Source: Clostridia bacterium (GTDB taxonomy: Bacteria > Bacillota_A > Clostridia > Christensenellales > Aristaeellaceae). From it: a stretch of 22,057 nt of DNA. The stretch covers positions 1 through 22,057 of the forward strand of contig JAFQIF010000228.1 of the NCBI GenBank assembly GCA_017397695.1. The letters are read 5' to 3'. This document shows, one piece after another, positions 6,430 through 14,307 of this stretch. Numbering within the stretch: position 1 is the stretch's first letter; every line of letters starts with the position of its first letter. Below the pieces are notes generated by a model, which ran no database searches, was not told the DNA's origin, and was given only the letters and a program-made list of their open reading frames with translations. A program made the position numbers and the translations under genes.

Positions 6430-8330
6430 AAATCCTGGGCATTGACCTTGGCGACGGCGAAAGCGCCGTCACGCTGCTGGACGGCAGCTCCACCGTAGAG
6501 CCGCGCGTGTTGCCCATCCACGGGCGTTCGAGCATCCTCTCCGCCGTGGGCATCAAGGAAGGGCGTATCGTTGTGGGCGATGAGGCCAGCGTCCTCGCCG
6601 GCGCGCAGGATGTGCGCGTGCGCTTCAAATCCCGCTACCTGGTGGATATGGACGCATCAGGCGATGTGCGCCGCTTTGCACAGGGCGTGATGAACGAGCT
6701 GATGCGCGAAGAGCCCGCGCTGATGGCACAGGTGACGCGCACGGTCGTGGGCTGCCCTGCGGGCTGGGGCGAAGGACGGCGCGAGCAGTACGCCCGGCTG
6801 ATGGAATCCGCCGGTTTTCCGAATGTATCCGTCGTGCCGGAGCCGCGCGCAGCGTTCCTGTATGCGCGCCATGCAAGGGGCCTGCGCATCGATCCCGCGC
6901 TGATGCAGACCAGCGCAATGGTTATCGACATCGGTTCTTCCACCACCGACTTTGCCTATATCGTCGATGGACATCAGCAGGATCTGTCGCTCTTTGGCGA
7001 TACGAACCTGGGCGGCGGCCTGCTCGATGAAATGATCCTGGAGCGCGCTGTCCGCCGTTCGCCGGACCGAACGCAGCTGGAGCGCGTCATGCGCGAAAGC
7101 CCCGCCTGGAAGAGCTACTGCGAGCTGGAAGCCCGCAGGCTCAAGGAGCAGTATTTCACCAGCGAAGAAAAATGGAAGACCATGCCGCTGACCAAGCAGC
7201 TCGTCGTCTGCTACGATGAAACGCTGATGCTTGAGCTCTCGCTCAGCGGTGCAGTAATTGATGAGATCATCCATGCGCCCTGTGCGGCGCTGGGCGCACG
7301 CAGCTTCGTGCAGTGCCTGAGCGACGCGCTCACCGCAGCGAAAAAGGTATCCAGCGCCTGCCTGCCCCAGGTTGTGATCCTCACGGGTGGCGCATCGCGC
7401 ATGGCGTTCTTCCGCGACGCCTGCAAGAATGCCTTTGATCAGAGCCTGATGGTGCTGTGTCCCGAGCCGGAATGCTCCATCGCGCGCGGCCTGTCCTATG
7501 CAGGCCGGGTAGACGAAAGCCTGAAGGTCTTCCGGCAGGAGGTTTCCTCCCTCGCCCGCGGCGAAAAGCTTGCATCCGTCGTCTCGGCGCATGTGCATGA
7601 GCTGTATCAGCCCGTGGCGCTCGCGCTGTTTGACGCGGCGAAAGAAAGCGCGATGGACGCGATTCATCTGTGGCGGCGCGGCGGCGTGGATACGGTCAAA
7701 GACCTGGACGCCGTGCTCGAGCAGCGCATCGCCGAGGCGTTTGCATCCCCGGCTGTTGCCCAGCGCCTCAAAGGCGACCTCTCCGCCTGGACGGGCAGCC
7801 TGCTGCGCGCCATGGAAGGCGAGCTGGAAAGCCTGTGCCTGCGCTGCGGCGTTCCGCCGGAAAAGATGTCGCTGAGCGGCACGACGATCAGCGCCGGGGT
7901 CAGCAGTGTCAAGCTTTCGCTGATGGGCGCGATGGGCATGGACGTATTCTCCGGCGTGCTGAGCGTGGTTCTGGGCGTTGTGGGCGCAAGCATATGCGGC
8001 GGCGGCGGTATGGCGCTCATCGGCACGGGCCCTGTGGGTATGATTGCCGGCGCATCGATGGGCGTGCTTCTGGCGCTTGTAGGCAGGGGCGAAATGGAAA
8101 AGCTGCTCGCCAGCATCAAAACGCCGGTGCTGCTGCGCCAGCTGGTGACCGACGGTGCGGTCAGCGCGGGCATCGACCGCCAGCGCGAGGAGATCGAGCG
8201 CTCGATCATCAGCGCGCTCGCCGATCCCCGGAACGGCTTCTGCGCGCGCCTGTGCGAGAGCATCTCCGCCACCCTGGGCAGCCAGCTTGAGCGCATGGCA
8301 AAAAACGCGGAAATGTCCATCTGTGCGTGA
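6426..8330 (+). CDS. Non-canonical Hsp70-like ATPase with glycine-rich hydrophobic C-terminal region
   Basis: A 634-aa protein. Residues 1 to about 370 form an Hsp70-type actin-fold ATPase: phosphate-1 loop GIDLGDGESA (5-14), Lys68 at the place of DnaK Lys70, the connect motif PEPRAAFLYA (138-147) with a Glu equivalent to DnaK Glu171, phosphate-2 VIDIGSSTTDF (166-176), and adenosine loop VVILTGGASRM (316-326). The usual DnaK linker and beta-sandwich peptide-binding domain are not recognisable. Instead residues 370-490 are helical, and 498-553 are hydrophobic and Gly/Ala-rich (GASICGGGGMALIGTG), like a glycine-zipper membrane-inserting segment, followed by a helical tail. AAGGAG precedes ATG 6426, which overlaps the previous stop. 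The protein probably hydrolyses ATP and associates with membrane together with its partner. A ParM-type filament is less likely given the Hsp70-type connect motif. Confidence 0.88.
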   Translation: MKILGIDLGDGESAVTLLDGSSTVEPRVLPIHGRSSILSAVGIKEGRIVVGDEASVLAGAQDVRVRFKSRYLVDMDASGDVRRFAQGVMNELMREEPALMAQVTRTVVGCPAGWGEGRREQYARLMESAGFPNVSVVPEPRAAFLYARHARGLRIDPALMQTSAMVIDIGSSTTDFAYIVDGHQQDLSLFGDTNLGGGLLDEMILERAVRRSPDRTQLERVMRESPAWKSYCELEARRLKEQYFTSEEKWKTMPLTKQLVVCYDETLMLELSLSGAVIDEIIHAPCAALGARSFVQCLSDALTAAKKVSSACLPQVVILTGGASRMAFFRDACKNAFDQSLMVLCPEPECSIARGLSYAGRVDESLKVFRQEVSSLARGEKLASVVSAHVHELYQPVALALFDAAKESAMDAIHLWRRGGVDTVKDLDAVLEQRIAEAFASPAVAQRLKGDLSAWTGSLLRAMEGELESLCLRCGVPPEKMSLSGTTISAGVSSVKLSLMGAMGMDVFSGVLSVVLGVVGASICGGGGMALIGTGPVGMIAGASMGVLLALVGRGEMEKLLASIKTPVLLRQLVTDGAVSAGIDRQREEIERSIISALADPRNGFCARLCESISATLGSQLERMAKNAEMSICA

Positions 8331-8377
8331 GCGCTTTCATGCGTGATAAAGTCACCAAAAAAGACGGAGCACAGGCG

Positions 8378-8406
8378 TATTCAGATACACAGATTCGTGT
8401 TATAAT
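8378..8406 (+). promoter_or_regulatory. Probable promoter of nagA
   Basis: A perfect TATAAT at 8401-8406 is preceded at 17 bp only by TATTCA, a weak -35 box. The 144-nt gap after the Hsp70-like gene shows no clear terminator, so read-through is also possible. Confidence 0.5.
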
Positions 8407-8474
8407 ATCCTCACACAGGAACATGCGATACATTCCATATACAGACCGAATCATTTCAGGAAAGGAAGATCCCT

Positions 8475-9587
8475 ATGCTCGTTAAGAACGGTTTGGCATT
8501 TATCGATGGTGCGTTCGTGAAGGCGGATGTGCGCATTGAGAACAAGAAGATCACCGAGGTCGGCACGCTGGAAGCGAAGGCCGGCGAAGAAATCCGCGAC
8601 GCGCAGGGCCTGTACGTGCTGCCCGGCTTTGTCGATATCCATATCCATGCCTTCGGCGGTGCGGACTGCATGCGCGGCGAAGAGCACGTGCGCAGAATGA
8701 GCGCGGGCCTGATTGAAACCGGCGTGGCCGCCTTCGTGGCCACCACCATGAGCGCCTACGCCGAGGAAACCCACGCTGCGCTTTCCGGCATTCAGGCTGT
8801 TGTGGACAAGCCCGAAGCGCGCGGCGCAGACGTTCTGGGCGCGCACATGGAAGCGCCGTTCCTGGCGCTCACCTACAAAGGCGCGCAGCTGGGCGAATGC
8901 CTGGTGCCGCCAAGCGTAGAGGCCTACGACAACATGGTGAAGGATCTCACCTGTGTGCGCATGATGACCCTTGCGCCGGAGCTGGACGGCGCGCTGGAAG
9001 TCATCGCCGAGCTCAAGCGCCGCGGCGTGGTCACCTGTGCGGCGCATACCGCAGCGAAGGCTGAGCATATCCACGCGGCAGCTGACGCAGGCCTGACGCA
9101 GATCACCCACCTGTTTAACGCCCAGACGCCGCTGCATCACCGTGAGCCCGGCGTGCCGGGCGCGGGCCTTTCCGACGACCGCATCATCGTTCAGGCGATT
9201 GCCGACGGCATCCACCTGCATCCGGACGTGCTGCGCATCGCGGCCAAGTGCAAGGGCGCTGCAGGCGTGGCGCTGATCTCCGACTCCATGGAGGCCGCAG
9301 GCCTGGCGGACGGCGAGTACGATCTCGGCGGCCAGGTCGTCTACGTGAAGGACGGCGCGGCGCGCCTGGCCAACGGCGTGCTGGCCGGCTCCACGCTGCT
9401 GATGCATCAGGCGGTTAAAAACATGATCACCCTGGCGAAGATTGCGCCGGAAGAGGTTATCCCCATGGCCACCAGCACCCCGGCGGACAGCGTCGGCGCA
9501 AAGGAGTACGGCCGCATCCAGCCGGGCTGCGCGGGCGTTCTGGCGCTGATGGACAAGGACTGGAACTTCGCCGGCGTCGTGGCATAA
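8475..9587 (+). CDS. nagA: N-acetylglucosamine-6-phosphate deacetylase
   Basis: A 370-aa amidohydrolase that removes acetate from GlcNAc-6-phosphate in amino-sugar or cell-wall recycling, in the cytosol. The TIM-barrel signatures are all present: metal motif DIHIH (54-58), metal-binding Glu126 in GAHMEAPF, His191 in CAAHTAA, His212 in THLFNAQTPLHHREPG, ADGIHLHP (243-250), and the catalytic Asp270 in ISDSMEAAGL. Differences from the commonest forms (HMEAP for HLEGP, AFGG for GGGG) do not touch the catalytic residues. AAAGGAAG lies upstream of ATG 8475. No nagB or transporter is adjacent, so the downstream step must be encoded elsewhere. A strong terminator follows. Confidence 0.95.
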   Translation: MLVKNGLAFIDGAFVKADVRIENKKITEVGTLEAKAGEEIRDAQGLYVLPGFVDIHIHAFGGADCMRGEEHVRRMSAGLIETGVAAFVATTMSAYAEETHAALSGIQAVVDKPEARGADVLGAHMEAPFLALTYKGAQLGECLVPPSVEAYDNMVKDLTCVRMMTLAPELDGALEVIAELKRRGVVTCAAHTAAKAEHIHAAADAGLTQITHLFNAQTPLHHREPGVPGAGLSDDRIIVQAIADGIHLHPDVLRIAAKCKGAAGVALISDSMEAAGLADGEYDLGGQVVYVKDGAARLANGVLAGSTLLMHQAVKNMITLAKIAPEEVIPMATSTPADSVGAKEYGRIQPGCAGVLALMDKDWNFAGVVA

Positions 9588-9617
9588 AACAGAAAAACAC
9601 ACGGTATCGGACACCTC

Positions 9618-9645
9618 AGGGCGGGATGAACACTCCCGCCCTTTT
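9618..9645 (+). terminator. Rho-independent terminator of nagA
   Basis: A 9-bp stem AGGGCGGGA / TCCCGCCCT with a 7-nt loop, running into TTTTAATAT, about 30 nt after the nagA stop codon. Confidence 0.9.
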
Positions 9646-9652
9646 AATATGC

Positions 9653-9681
9653 TTGACGCGGCGTGTAAAACAAGGTATGAT
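9653..9681 (+). promoter_or_regulatory. Promoter of the UPF0291 gene
   Basis: TTGACG (9653-9658), 17-bp spacer, TATGAT (9676-9681), starting directly after the nagA terminator. It probably also serves the SH3b gene, since no terminator is seen between the two. Confidence 0.75.
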
Positions 9682-9720
9682 ATCGATGTATAATCATGAA
9701 GAAACGGAAGGAAAACCGGT

Positions 9721-9930
9721 ATGGAAAAAGAACAGATTGAACGCATCAACGAGCTGGCGCGCAAGAAGAAGAGCGTTGGCCTGACCGAAGAAGAACTCGC
9801 CGAGCAGGCGGCGCTGCGCCAGCAGTATCTGGCTGAATTCCGCGCGAACATGGAAGCCACGCTGCAGGCCGTGCGCGTGGAGCAGGCGGACGGCACCTAT
9901 AAGCCGCTGGAAAAGAAGAAGCCGAACTAA
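9721..9930 (+). CDS. UPF0291 (DUF896, YnzC-like) small cytosolic protein
   Basis: A 69-aa protein matching the DUF896 family of Bacillota by its helical-hairpin pattern: IERINELARKKKSVGLTEEE (6-25), then EQAALRQQYLAEFRANMEAT. Bacillus YnzC has the same layout and size. The family is short, charged and lacks enzyme motifs; its cellular role is not settled, although the Bacillus member lies near SOS genes. AAGGAAAA precedes the ATG. It has its own promoter and is followed after 87 nt by the SH3b exoprotein gene. Confidence 0.88.
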   Translation: MEKEQIERINELARKKKSVGLTEEELAEQAALRQQYLAEFRANMEATLQAVRVEQADGTYKPLEKKKPN

Positions 9931-10017
9931 AAATTCCCGCATCAGACAAATTCAGGGGAAGAATCCCGCCGGCTGATTCGTCTTATAAGCACAGGATAAC
10001 AGGGTTGGTGAAACATA

Positions 10018-11295
10018 ATGAGGAAAAAAATGATCCGCACGCTGGCGCTTTGCCTCGTGCTCGCGCTGATCCCCGCGCTGGCCTTTGCAGACCGCTTCGC
10101 CGTGGTCAAGGGCGGCAGGCTGAACCTGCGCCAGTATCCCAGCACGACCAGCTACAGCCTGGGCAAGTATGATACCGGCACATGGGTAATCGCAGGCAGC
10201 GAATCAAACGGCTGGTGCTCCGTGCGTACCCTTGCCGGCAAGAGCGGCTACATGGACGCGGACTATCTGGACTTTGGCATGTACAACGGAGGCTCCACGG
10301 TCAAGTACGCCAATGGCGGCTACGTGAACCTGCGCTCCGGCCCGTCCACGGATTCTGCGGTCATCATGCGCGTTACCTCCGGCTCAACCTTCTACGCCCA
10401 GAGCAACTACAGCGGCTGGGTCTACGGTCATGTGTACTCCGGCGGCCAGCAGGTATATGGCTACATGTATGAGACGTTCCTTTCCTCCGGCGCGTCGACG
10501 GCCACCGTCACCACCCGCAACGGCGGCAAGGTGAACGTACGCTCCGGTCCGGGCTCCTCGTACTCGAGCATCGGCAAGCTCGCCAGCGGCACACAGGTGA
10601 GCGTTCTGCTCAAGGGCAATGGCTGGTACATGATCTCTGCAAACGGTCTGGAGGGCTTCATGTCCACCCAGTACCTCTCCGGCACAGGCTCTACCGTAGG
10701 CACGAACACCGGCAGCGGCACGACGACCACCTCGCAGACCGCCTGGGTCAACAATCCCAAGGCCACACAGGTGCTCAACCTGCGCGAAACGCCGTCCCAG
10801 AGCGCGCGCTCCATCGGCCAGTACCGCAACGGCACGAAGGTGAAGGTCGTCTCCAGAGGCTCCACCTGGTGCGAAGTCTACGTAGGCACGCGCCACGGCT
10901 ACATGATGACGCGCTATCTGTCCTTCGACGGCAATTACGTGAAGCCGAGCTATCCGGATTACAGCTATCCGGTCTACACGCAGCCGCCGTACTTTGCAAC
11001 GATCGTCCCGGCTGTAACGCCGACCCCGACGCCGCTGGTGCAGTACATCACGCCCAGGCCGCAGCAGCCCGCTGCGCCGGCCGCCCCCAAGGCAGGCGAT
11101 ACGGTAACGCTGGCCATCGCCGCAGGCGGTTCCAGCAACCTGATCACCGTGTACTACGACGCGCCGCTCACCCAGCAGAAGGCCTCCTACGCCCATGGCA
11201 AGCAGGTTATGATGCTGCAGTACGGCACGAGTTCCTGCATGATCTACGTCGACGGCGGCGTGGCATACGTCTCCACCTGGAACGTCAACTACTGA
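10018..11295 (+). CDS. Secreted protein with four bacterial SH3 (SH3b) repeats
   Basis: A 425-aa exported protein. Signal peptide 1-24 (Lys-rich start, hydrophobic core, cleavage after AFA). Four SH3b repeats follow at about 26-86, 93-155, 162-221 and 242-303; each has the NLR or NVRSGP motif (LNLRQYPS, VNLRSGPS, VNVRSGPG, LNLRETPS) and a W/G/Y-rich end. A Ser/Thr/Gly linker (222-241) and a Pro/Thr-rich linker (about 310-358) resemble wall-spanning spacers. The last 65 residues form a small beta-rich domain I do not recognise. No amidase or peptidase domain is present, so it may bind peptidoglycan or target other proteins. The ribosome site (GTTGGTGA) is weak. It ends in a bidirectional terminator shared with tex. 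Confidence 0.9.
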   Translation: MRKKMIRTLALCLVLALIPALAFADRFAVVKGGRLNLRQYPSTTSYSLGKYDTGTWVIAGSESNGWCSVRTLAGKSGYMDADYLDFGMYNGGSTVKYANGGYVNLRSGPSTDSAVIMRVTSGSTFYAQSNYSGWVYGHVYSGGQQVYGYMYETFLSSGASTATVTTRNGGKVNVRSGPGSSYSSIGKLASGTQVSVLLKGNGWYMISANGLEGFMSTQYLSGTGSTVGTNTGSGTTTTSQTAWVNNPKATQVLNLRETPSQSARSIGQYRNGTKVKVVSRGSTWCEVYVGTRHGYMMTRYLSFDGNYVKPSYPDYSYPVYTQPPYFATIVPAVTPTPTPLVQYITPRPQQPAAPAAPKAGDTVTLAIAAGGSSNLITVYYDAPLTQQKASYAHGKQVMMLQYGTSSCMIYVDGGVAYVSTWNVNY

Positions 11296-11310
11296 TTCTC
11301 TTCAAAAGCA

Positions 11311-11337
11311 AAAGCCCCGGCGCTGCCGGGGCTTTTT
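11311..11337. terminator. Bidirectional terminator between the SH3b gene and tex
   Basis: An 11-bp perfect stem AAAGCCCCGGC / GCCGGGGCTTT with a 3-nt loop has T runs on both strands. It lies between the convergent SH3b gene (stop at 11295) and tex (stop at 11341). Confidence 0.93.
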
Positions 11338-11340
11338 ATG

Positions 11341-13488
11341 TTACTTTCTGTCCTTGACCATGGTCAGCGCGATGCGCTTTTTCTTTTGATCCACGTCTAC
11401 CACCCAGACCCTGACCACATCGCCCACGGCGACGGCCTCGCTGGGGTGTTTGATAAATCGATCCGCCATGCGCGAGATATGCACCAGTCCATCCTGATGC
11501 ACGCCGATATCCACAAACGCGCCAAAGTCGATCACGTTGCGCACCGTGCCGGTCAGCTCCATGCCCGGCGCAAGATCCTCCATGCTCAGCACGTCGGTGC
11601 GCAGCACCGGCGGCGGCAGATCCTCGCGCGGATCGCGGCCCGGCTTTTCCAGCTCGGCTGCGATATCGATCAGCGTCATCTCGCCCACGCCCAACTCGGA
11701 CGCCAGCTTTGCCGCGCCCTCCTGCTGCACACGCGCGCCGATACCCGCAATACCGCCCCGCTTCAGGTCCTTGGCGTCATAGCCCAGGCGGGCAAGCAGC
11801 GCTTTCGCCGCCGGATAGCTTTCCGGATGCACCGCCGTCGCGTCCAGCGGATTGGCGCCGCGCACGCGCAGAAAGCCTGCGCACTGCTCAAAGGCCTTCG
11901 GGCCGAGCTTGGGCACCTTCTTGAGCTGAGCGCGCGAGGTAATGCCGTTTTCATCGCGATAGGCCACGATATTGCCCGCCAGCGCCTTGCCGATGCCCGC
12001 CACATGTGTGAGCAGCTGAACCGACGCCGTCTCCACATCCACGCCAACGCTGGATACGCAGCTCTCCACCACGCCGTTAAGCGCTGTTTCCAATTCCGCC
12101 TGCTTGAGGTCGTGCTGGTACTGGCCCACGCCAATCGCCTTGGGATCAATCTTCACCAGCTCCGCCAGCGGATCCTGCATGCGCCTTGCGATAGACACCG
12201 CGCTGCGCAGCGACACGTCGTATTCCGGGAATTCTTCTGCTGCCAGCTTGCTGGCCGAGTACACGCTCGCGCCGGATTCGCTGACAATCATATACTTGAC
12301 GCCCGGCAGCTCCGGCAGCAGCGAGGCGATAAACTGCTCGCTCTCCCGCGATGCTGTACCATTGCCGATGGCGATCGCAGTCACGCCGTGCCTGCGAACC
12401 ATAGAAAGGATCAGGCGTTTTGCCGCCTCCTTCGCCCTGTCCTGGCCGGGAATGGTGAAATGGCCCACGCCGGTTTCCAGCACCCTGCCCGTCTCATCCA
12501 CAACCGCCAGTTTACAGCCGGTACGGAAGCCCGGATCCACGCCCAGCGTCACCTTGCCGCGAATCGGCGGCTGCATGAGCAGCTGCTTCACATTCTGGCC
12601 GAATACCCGGATCGCGCCTGCATTGGCGCGGTCTGTCAGCTCGTTTCTCAATTCCCGCTCCAGCGACGGAAAGATCAAACGGCTCCATGCATCCTTCGCC
12701 GCTGAGCGCACCACCTCGCAGCAGGCGGACGGCGGATTGATTACCTGGCGGCAGATTGTCTGATGCGCCAGCGCCTCGTCAATCTCGATGGTAACCCTGA
12801 GCCATTCCTCGCGCTCGCCCCGGTTGATCGCGAGCACGCGATGATCCGCCGCACGCATGACCGGCTCCCGATAATCTGCATACTGCGCGTATACGTTTTC
12901 GCCCTCTTTGGCCTGCACGCTGCGCAGCATGCCGCTGCGCCCGATCATTTCGCGCAGCTTTGCGCGGATATTCGCGTCGTCGCTGATCTCCTCGGCGATG
13001 ATATCCTGCGCCAGCTGAATCGCCGTCTCAGTATCCTCCACGCCCTTTTCAGGGCTTACGTATGCCCTGGCCAGCTGCTGCGGCACGTCGCCCCTGCGCT
13101 GGGCCATGATTGCCTTTGCCAGCGGCTCCACGCCCTTTTCCCTTGCGATCATCGCACGCGTACGGCGCTTGGGCTTATAGGGACGATAGATATCCTCCAG
13201 CGCGGAGAGTGTTTTCGCTTCCAGCAGCTGCGCGCGGATCTCATCCGTCAGCTTGCCCTGTTCGTCAATCGCATGTTCGATCTGCTCGCGGCGCTTATCC
13301 AGGCTGCGCAGATATTCCAGCCGGTCGCTGAGCTCGCGCAGCTTCTGATCGTCCATCGCGCCGGTCTGCTCCTTGCGGTAGCGCGCGATAAACGGAATGG
13401 TGTTTCCCTCGTCGATCAGCGCAATAATGCGCTCGGCAATGACGGTGCTGATTTCAAACTCCTGCGACAGGAGCGCAATGATGTTCAT
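11341..13488 (-). CDS. tex: Tex-family RNA-binding transcription accessory protein
   Basis: A 715-aa Tex protein of usual length. The N-terminal helical Tex domain (about 1-200, with FIARYRKEQTGAMDD at 33-47 and YRPYKPKRRT at 101-110) is followed by a YqgF/RNase H-like domain (about 313-450, VTLGVDPGFRTGCKLA), helix-hairpin-helix motifs (about 496-560) and a C-terminal S1 RNA-binding domain (about 638-715, GTVRNVIDFGAFVDIGVHQDG). The family associates with RNA polymerase and nucleic acids and affects transcription, including in toxin regulation and stress survival; the function here is inferred from that. ATG at 13488 overlaps the stop codon of the MBL gene (ATGA); upstream in-frame codons read antisense-like sequence and were rejected. 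Last gene of the GH42-MBL-tex operon. Confidence 0.95.
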   Translation of the reverse strand: MNIIALLSQEFEISTVIAERIIALIDEGNTIPFIARYRKEQTGAMDDQKLRELSDRLEYLRSLDKRREQIEHAIDEQGKLTDEIRAQLLEAKTLSALEDIYRPYKPKRRTRAMIAREKGVEPLAKAIMAQRRGDVPQQLARAYVSPEKGVEDTETAIQLAQDIIAEEISDDANIRAKLREMIGRSGMLRSVQAKEGENVYAQYADYREPVMRAADHRVLAINRGEREEWLRVTIEIDEALAHQTICRQVINPPSACCEVVRSAAKDAWSRLIFPSLERELRNELTDRANAGAIRVFGQNVKQLLMQPPIRGKVTLGVDPGFRTGCKLAVVDETGRVLETGVGHFTIPGQDRAKEAAKRLILSMVRRHGVTAIAIGNGTASRESEQFIASLLPELPGVKYMIVSESGASVYSASKLAAEEFPEYDVSLRSAVSIARRMQDPLAELVKIDPKAIGVGQYQHDLKQAELETALNGVVESCVSSVGVDVETASVQLLTHVAGIGKALAGNIVAYRDENGITSRAQLKKVPKLGPKAFEQCAGFLRVRGANPLDATAVHPESYPAAKALLARLGYDAKDLKRGGIAGIGARVQQEGAAKLASELGVGEMTLIDIAAELEKPGRDPREDLPPPVLRTDVLSMEDLAPGMELTGTVRNVIDFGAFVDIGVHQDGLVHISRMADRFIKHPSEAVAVGDVVRVWVVDVDQKKKRIALTMVKDRK

Positions 13489-14291
13489 GAAAGACTGATA
13501 ACCTCCAGATCGTTGGGCACATACAGATCGCCCTCGTAGTATTCGCGCGCCTCGGCAGTGTAGAGCGCCTTGCGATTGGCGTAATTCCTGTCCTCCGTGT
13601 GCCAGAGCACCAGATGCGCAATATTCAGCGATCTGGCCAGCTTTGCCGCATCGGCGACGGTGGAGTGATGCTTCTCGTAGGGCTTGAAGACGTCCGCCTG
13701 AGCAAGCAGGCAGAACGCCTCGCACAGCAGATAGTCGCTGCCCGCCACGTATTTCTCACACGCCGGATTGTACGGCTCATCGCCCAGGCAGGTGAGCTTT
13801 TCTCCGCTTTGCAGCGTGGTGGTGAAGCCAAACTGCAGAAGCTTCGTCGAACCGATGTCAAAAAATGTCACATCATATCCGCAGAGATTGGCCGTCAAGC
13901 CGTCCGTAATGTCGTGAAAGAGCACGCGGGAACCGATGTGTTTGAGCATCTTCTTCTGCAGCATCAGCTCGCCGATCATTTCCAGGCCCTTTCGCACCGT
14001 CTCATGGCACCAGATATGCAATTCTCCTTCGTATTTGCCCGCGTTCATCATCGTCATGATCTTGCGCATGACCCAAACCACGCCGTTCAGATGATCCGGA
14101 TGCGCATGCGTGATAAACAGATCGTGCACCAATTCAAACCCAAGACCTGCATCCTCCATCTGGCGCAGGATACCGTTGCCGCCGCCCGCGTCCACCAGCA
14201 GCGTGCCGCGGTCGTTCGTGATTGCAAAGCAGGTATTATAGCAGCGGGTCGCCAGAGCGTAGCCCGTGCCCAGCACATGCAGCTTTTCCAT
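13485..14291 (-). CDS. Metallo-beta-lactamase-fold hydrolase (RNase Z-like group)
   Basis: A 268-aa MBL-fold protein. The zinc-binding motif THAHPDHLNG lies at 61-70, preceded by LLVDAGGGNG (31-40); later metal-ligand candidates are GDEPYN, the EKHHSTVADAAKLAR stretch and LVLWHTEDR. The general order resembles the RNase Z/ElaC and arylsulfatase-type MBL group, but length and motifs do not fix the substrate, so I do not call it tRNase Z. Start at ATG 14291 with GGAGGGG upstream; the longer frame to 14369 runs into the GH42 gene. It lies 16 nt after the GH42 stop codon and overlaps tex by 4 nt, so it is part of one transcript. Confidence 0.88.
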   Translation of the reverse strand: MEKLHVLGTGYALATRCYNTCFAITNDRGTLLVDAGGGNGILRQMEDAGLGFELVHDLFITHAHPDHLNGVVWVMRKIMTMMNAGKYEGELHIWCHETVRKGLEMIGELMLQKKMLKHIGSRVLFHDITDGLTANLCGYDVTFFDIGSTKLLQFGFTTTLQSGEKLTCLGDEPYNPACEKYVAGSDYLLCEAFCLLAQADVFKPYEKHHSTVADAAKLARSLNIAHLVLWHTEDRNYANRKALYTAEAREYYEGDLYVPNDLEVISLS

Positions 14292-14307
14292 CGTCGCCCC
14301 TCCGTGT

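Noticed and set aside
6657..7667. 336-codon minus-strand ORF antisense to the Hsp70-like gene
   Set aside because: The sense frame has clear ATPase motifs; the antisense protein has none.
6426..8330. ParM/MreB-type filament protein
   Set aside because: Length, the PEPRAA connect motif, Lys68 and the GGASR adenosine loop fit Hsp70 better than ParM or MreB.
8451..9896. 481-codon minus-strand ORF antisense to nagA and the UPF0291 gene
   Set aside because: It crosses two well-supported genes and the nagA terminator and has no recognisable domain.
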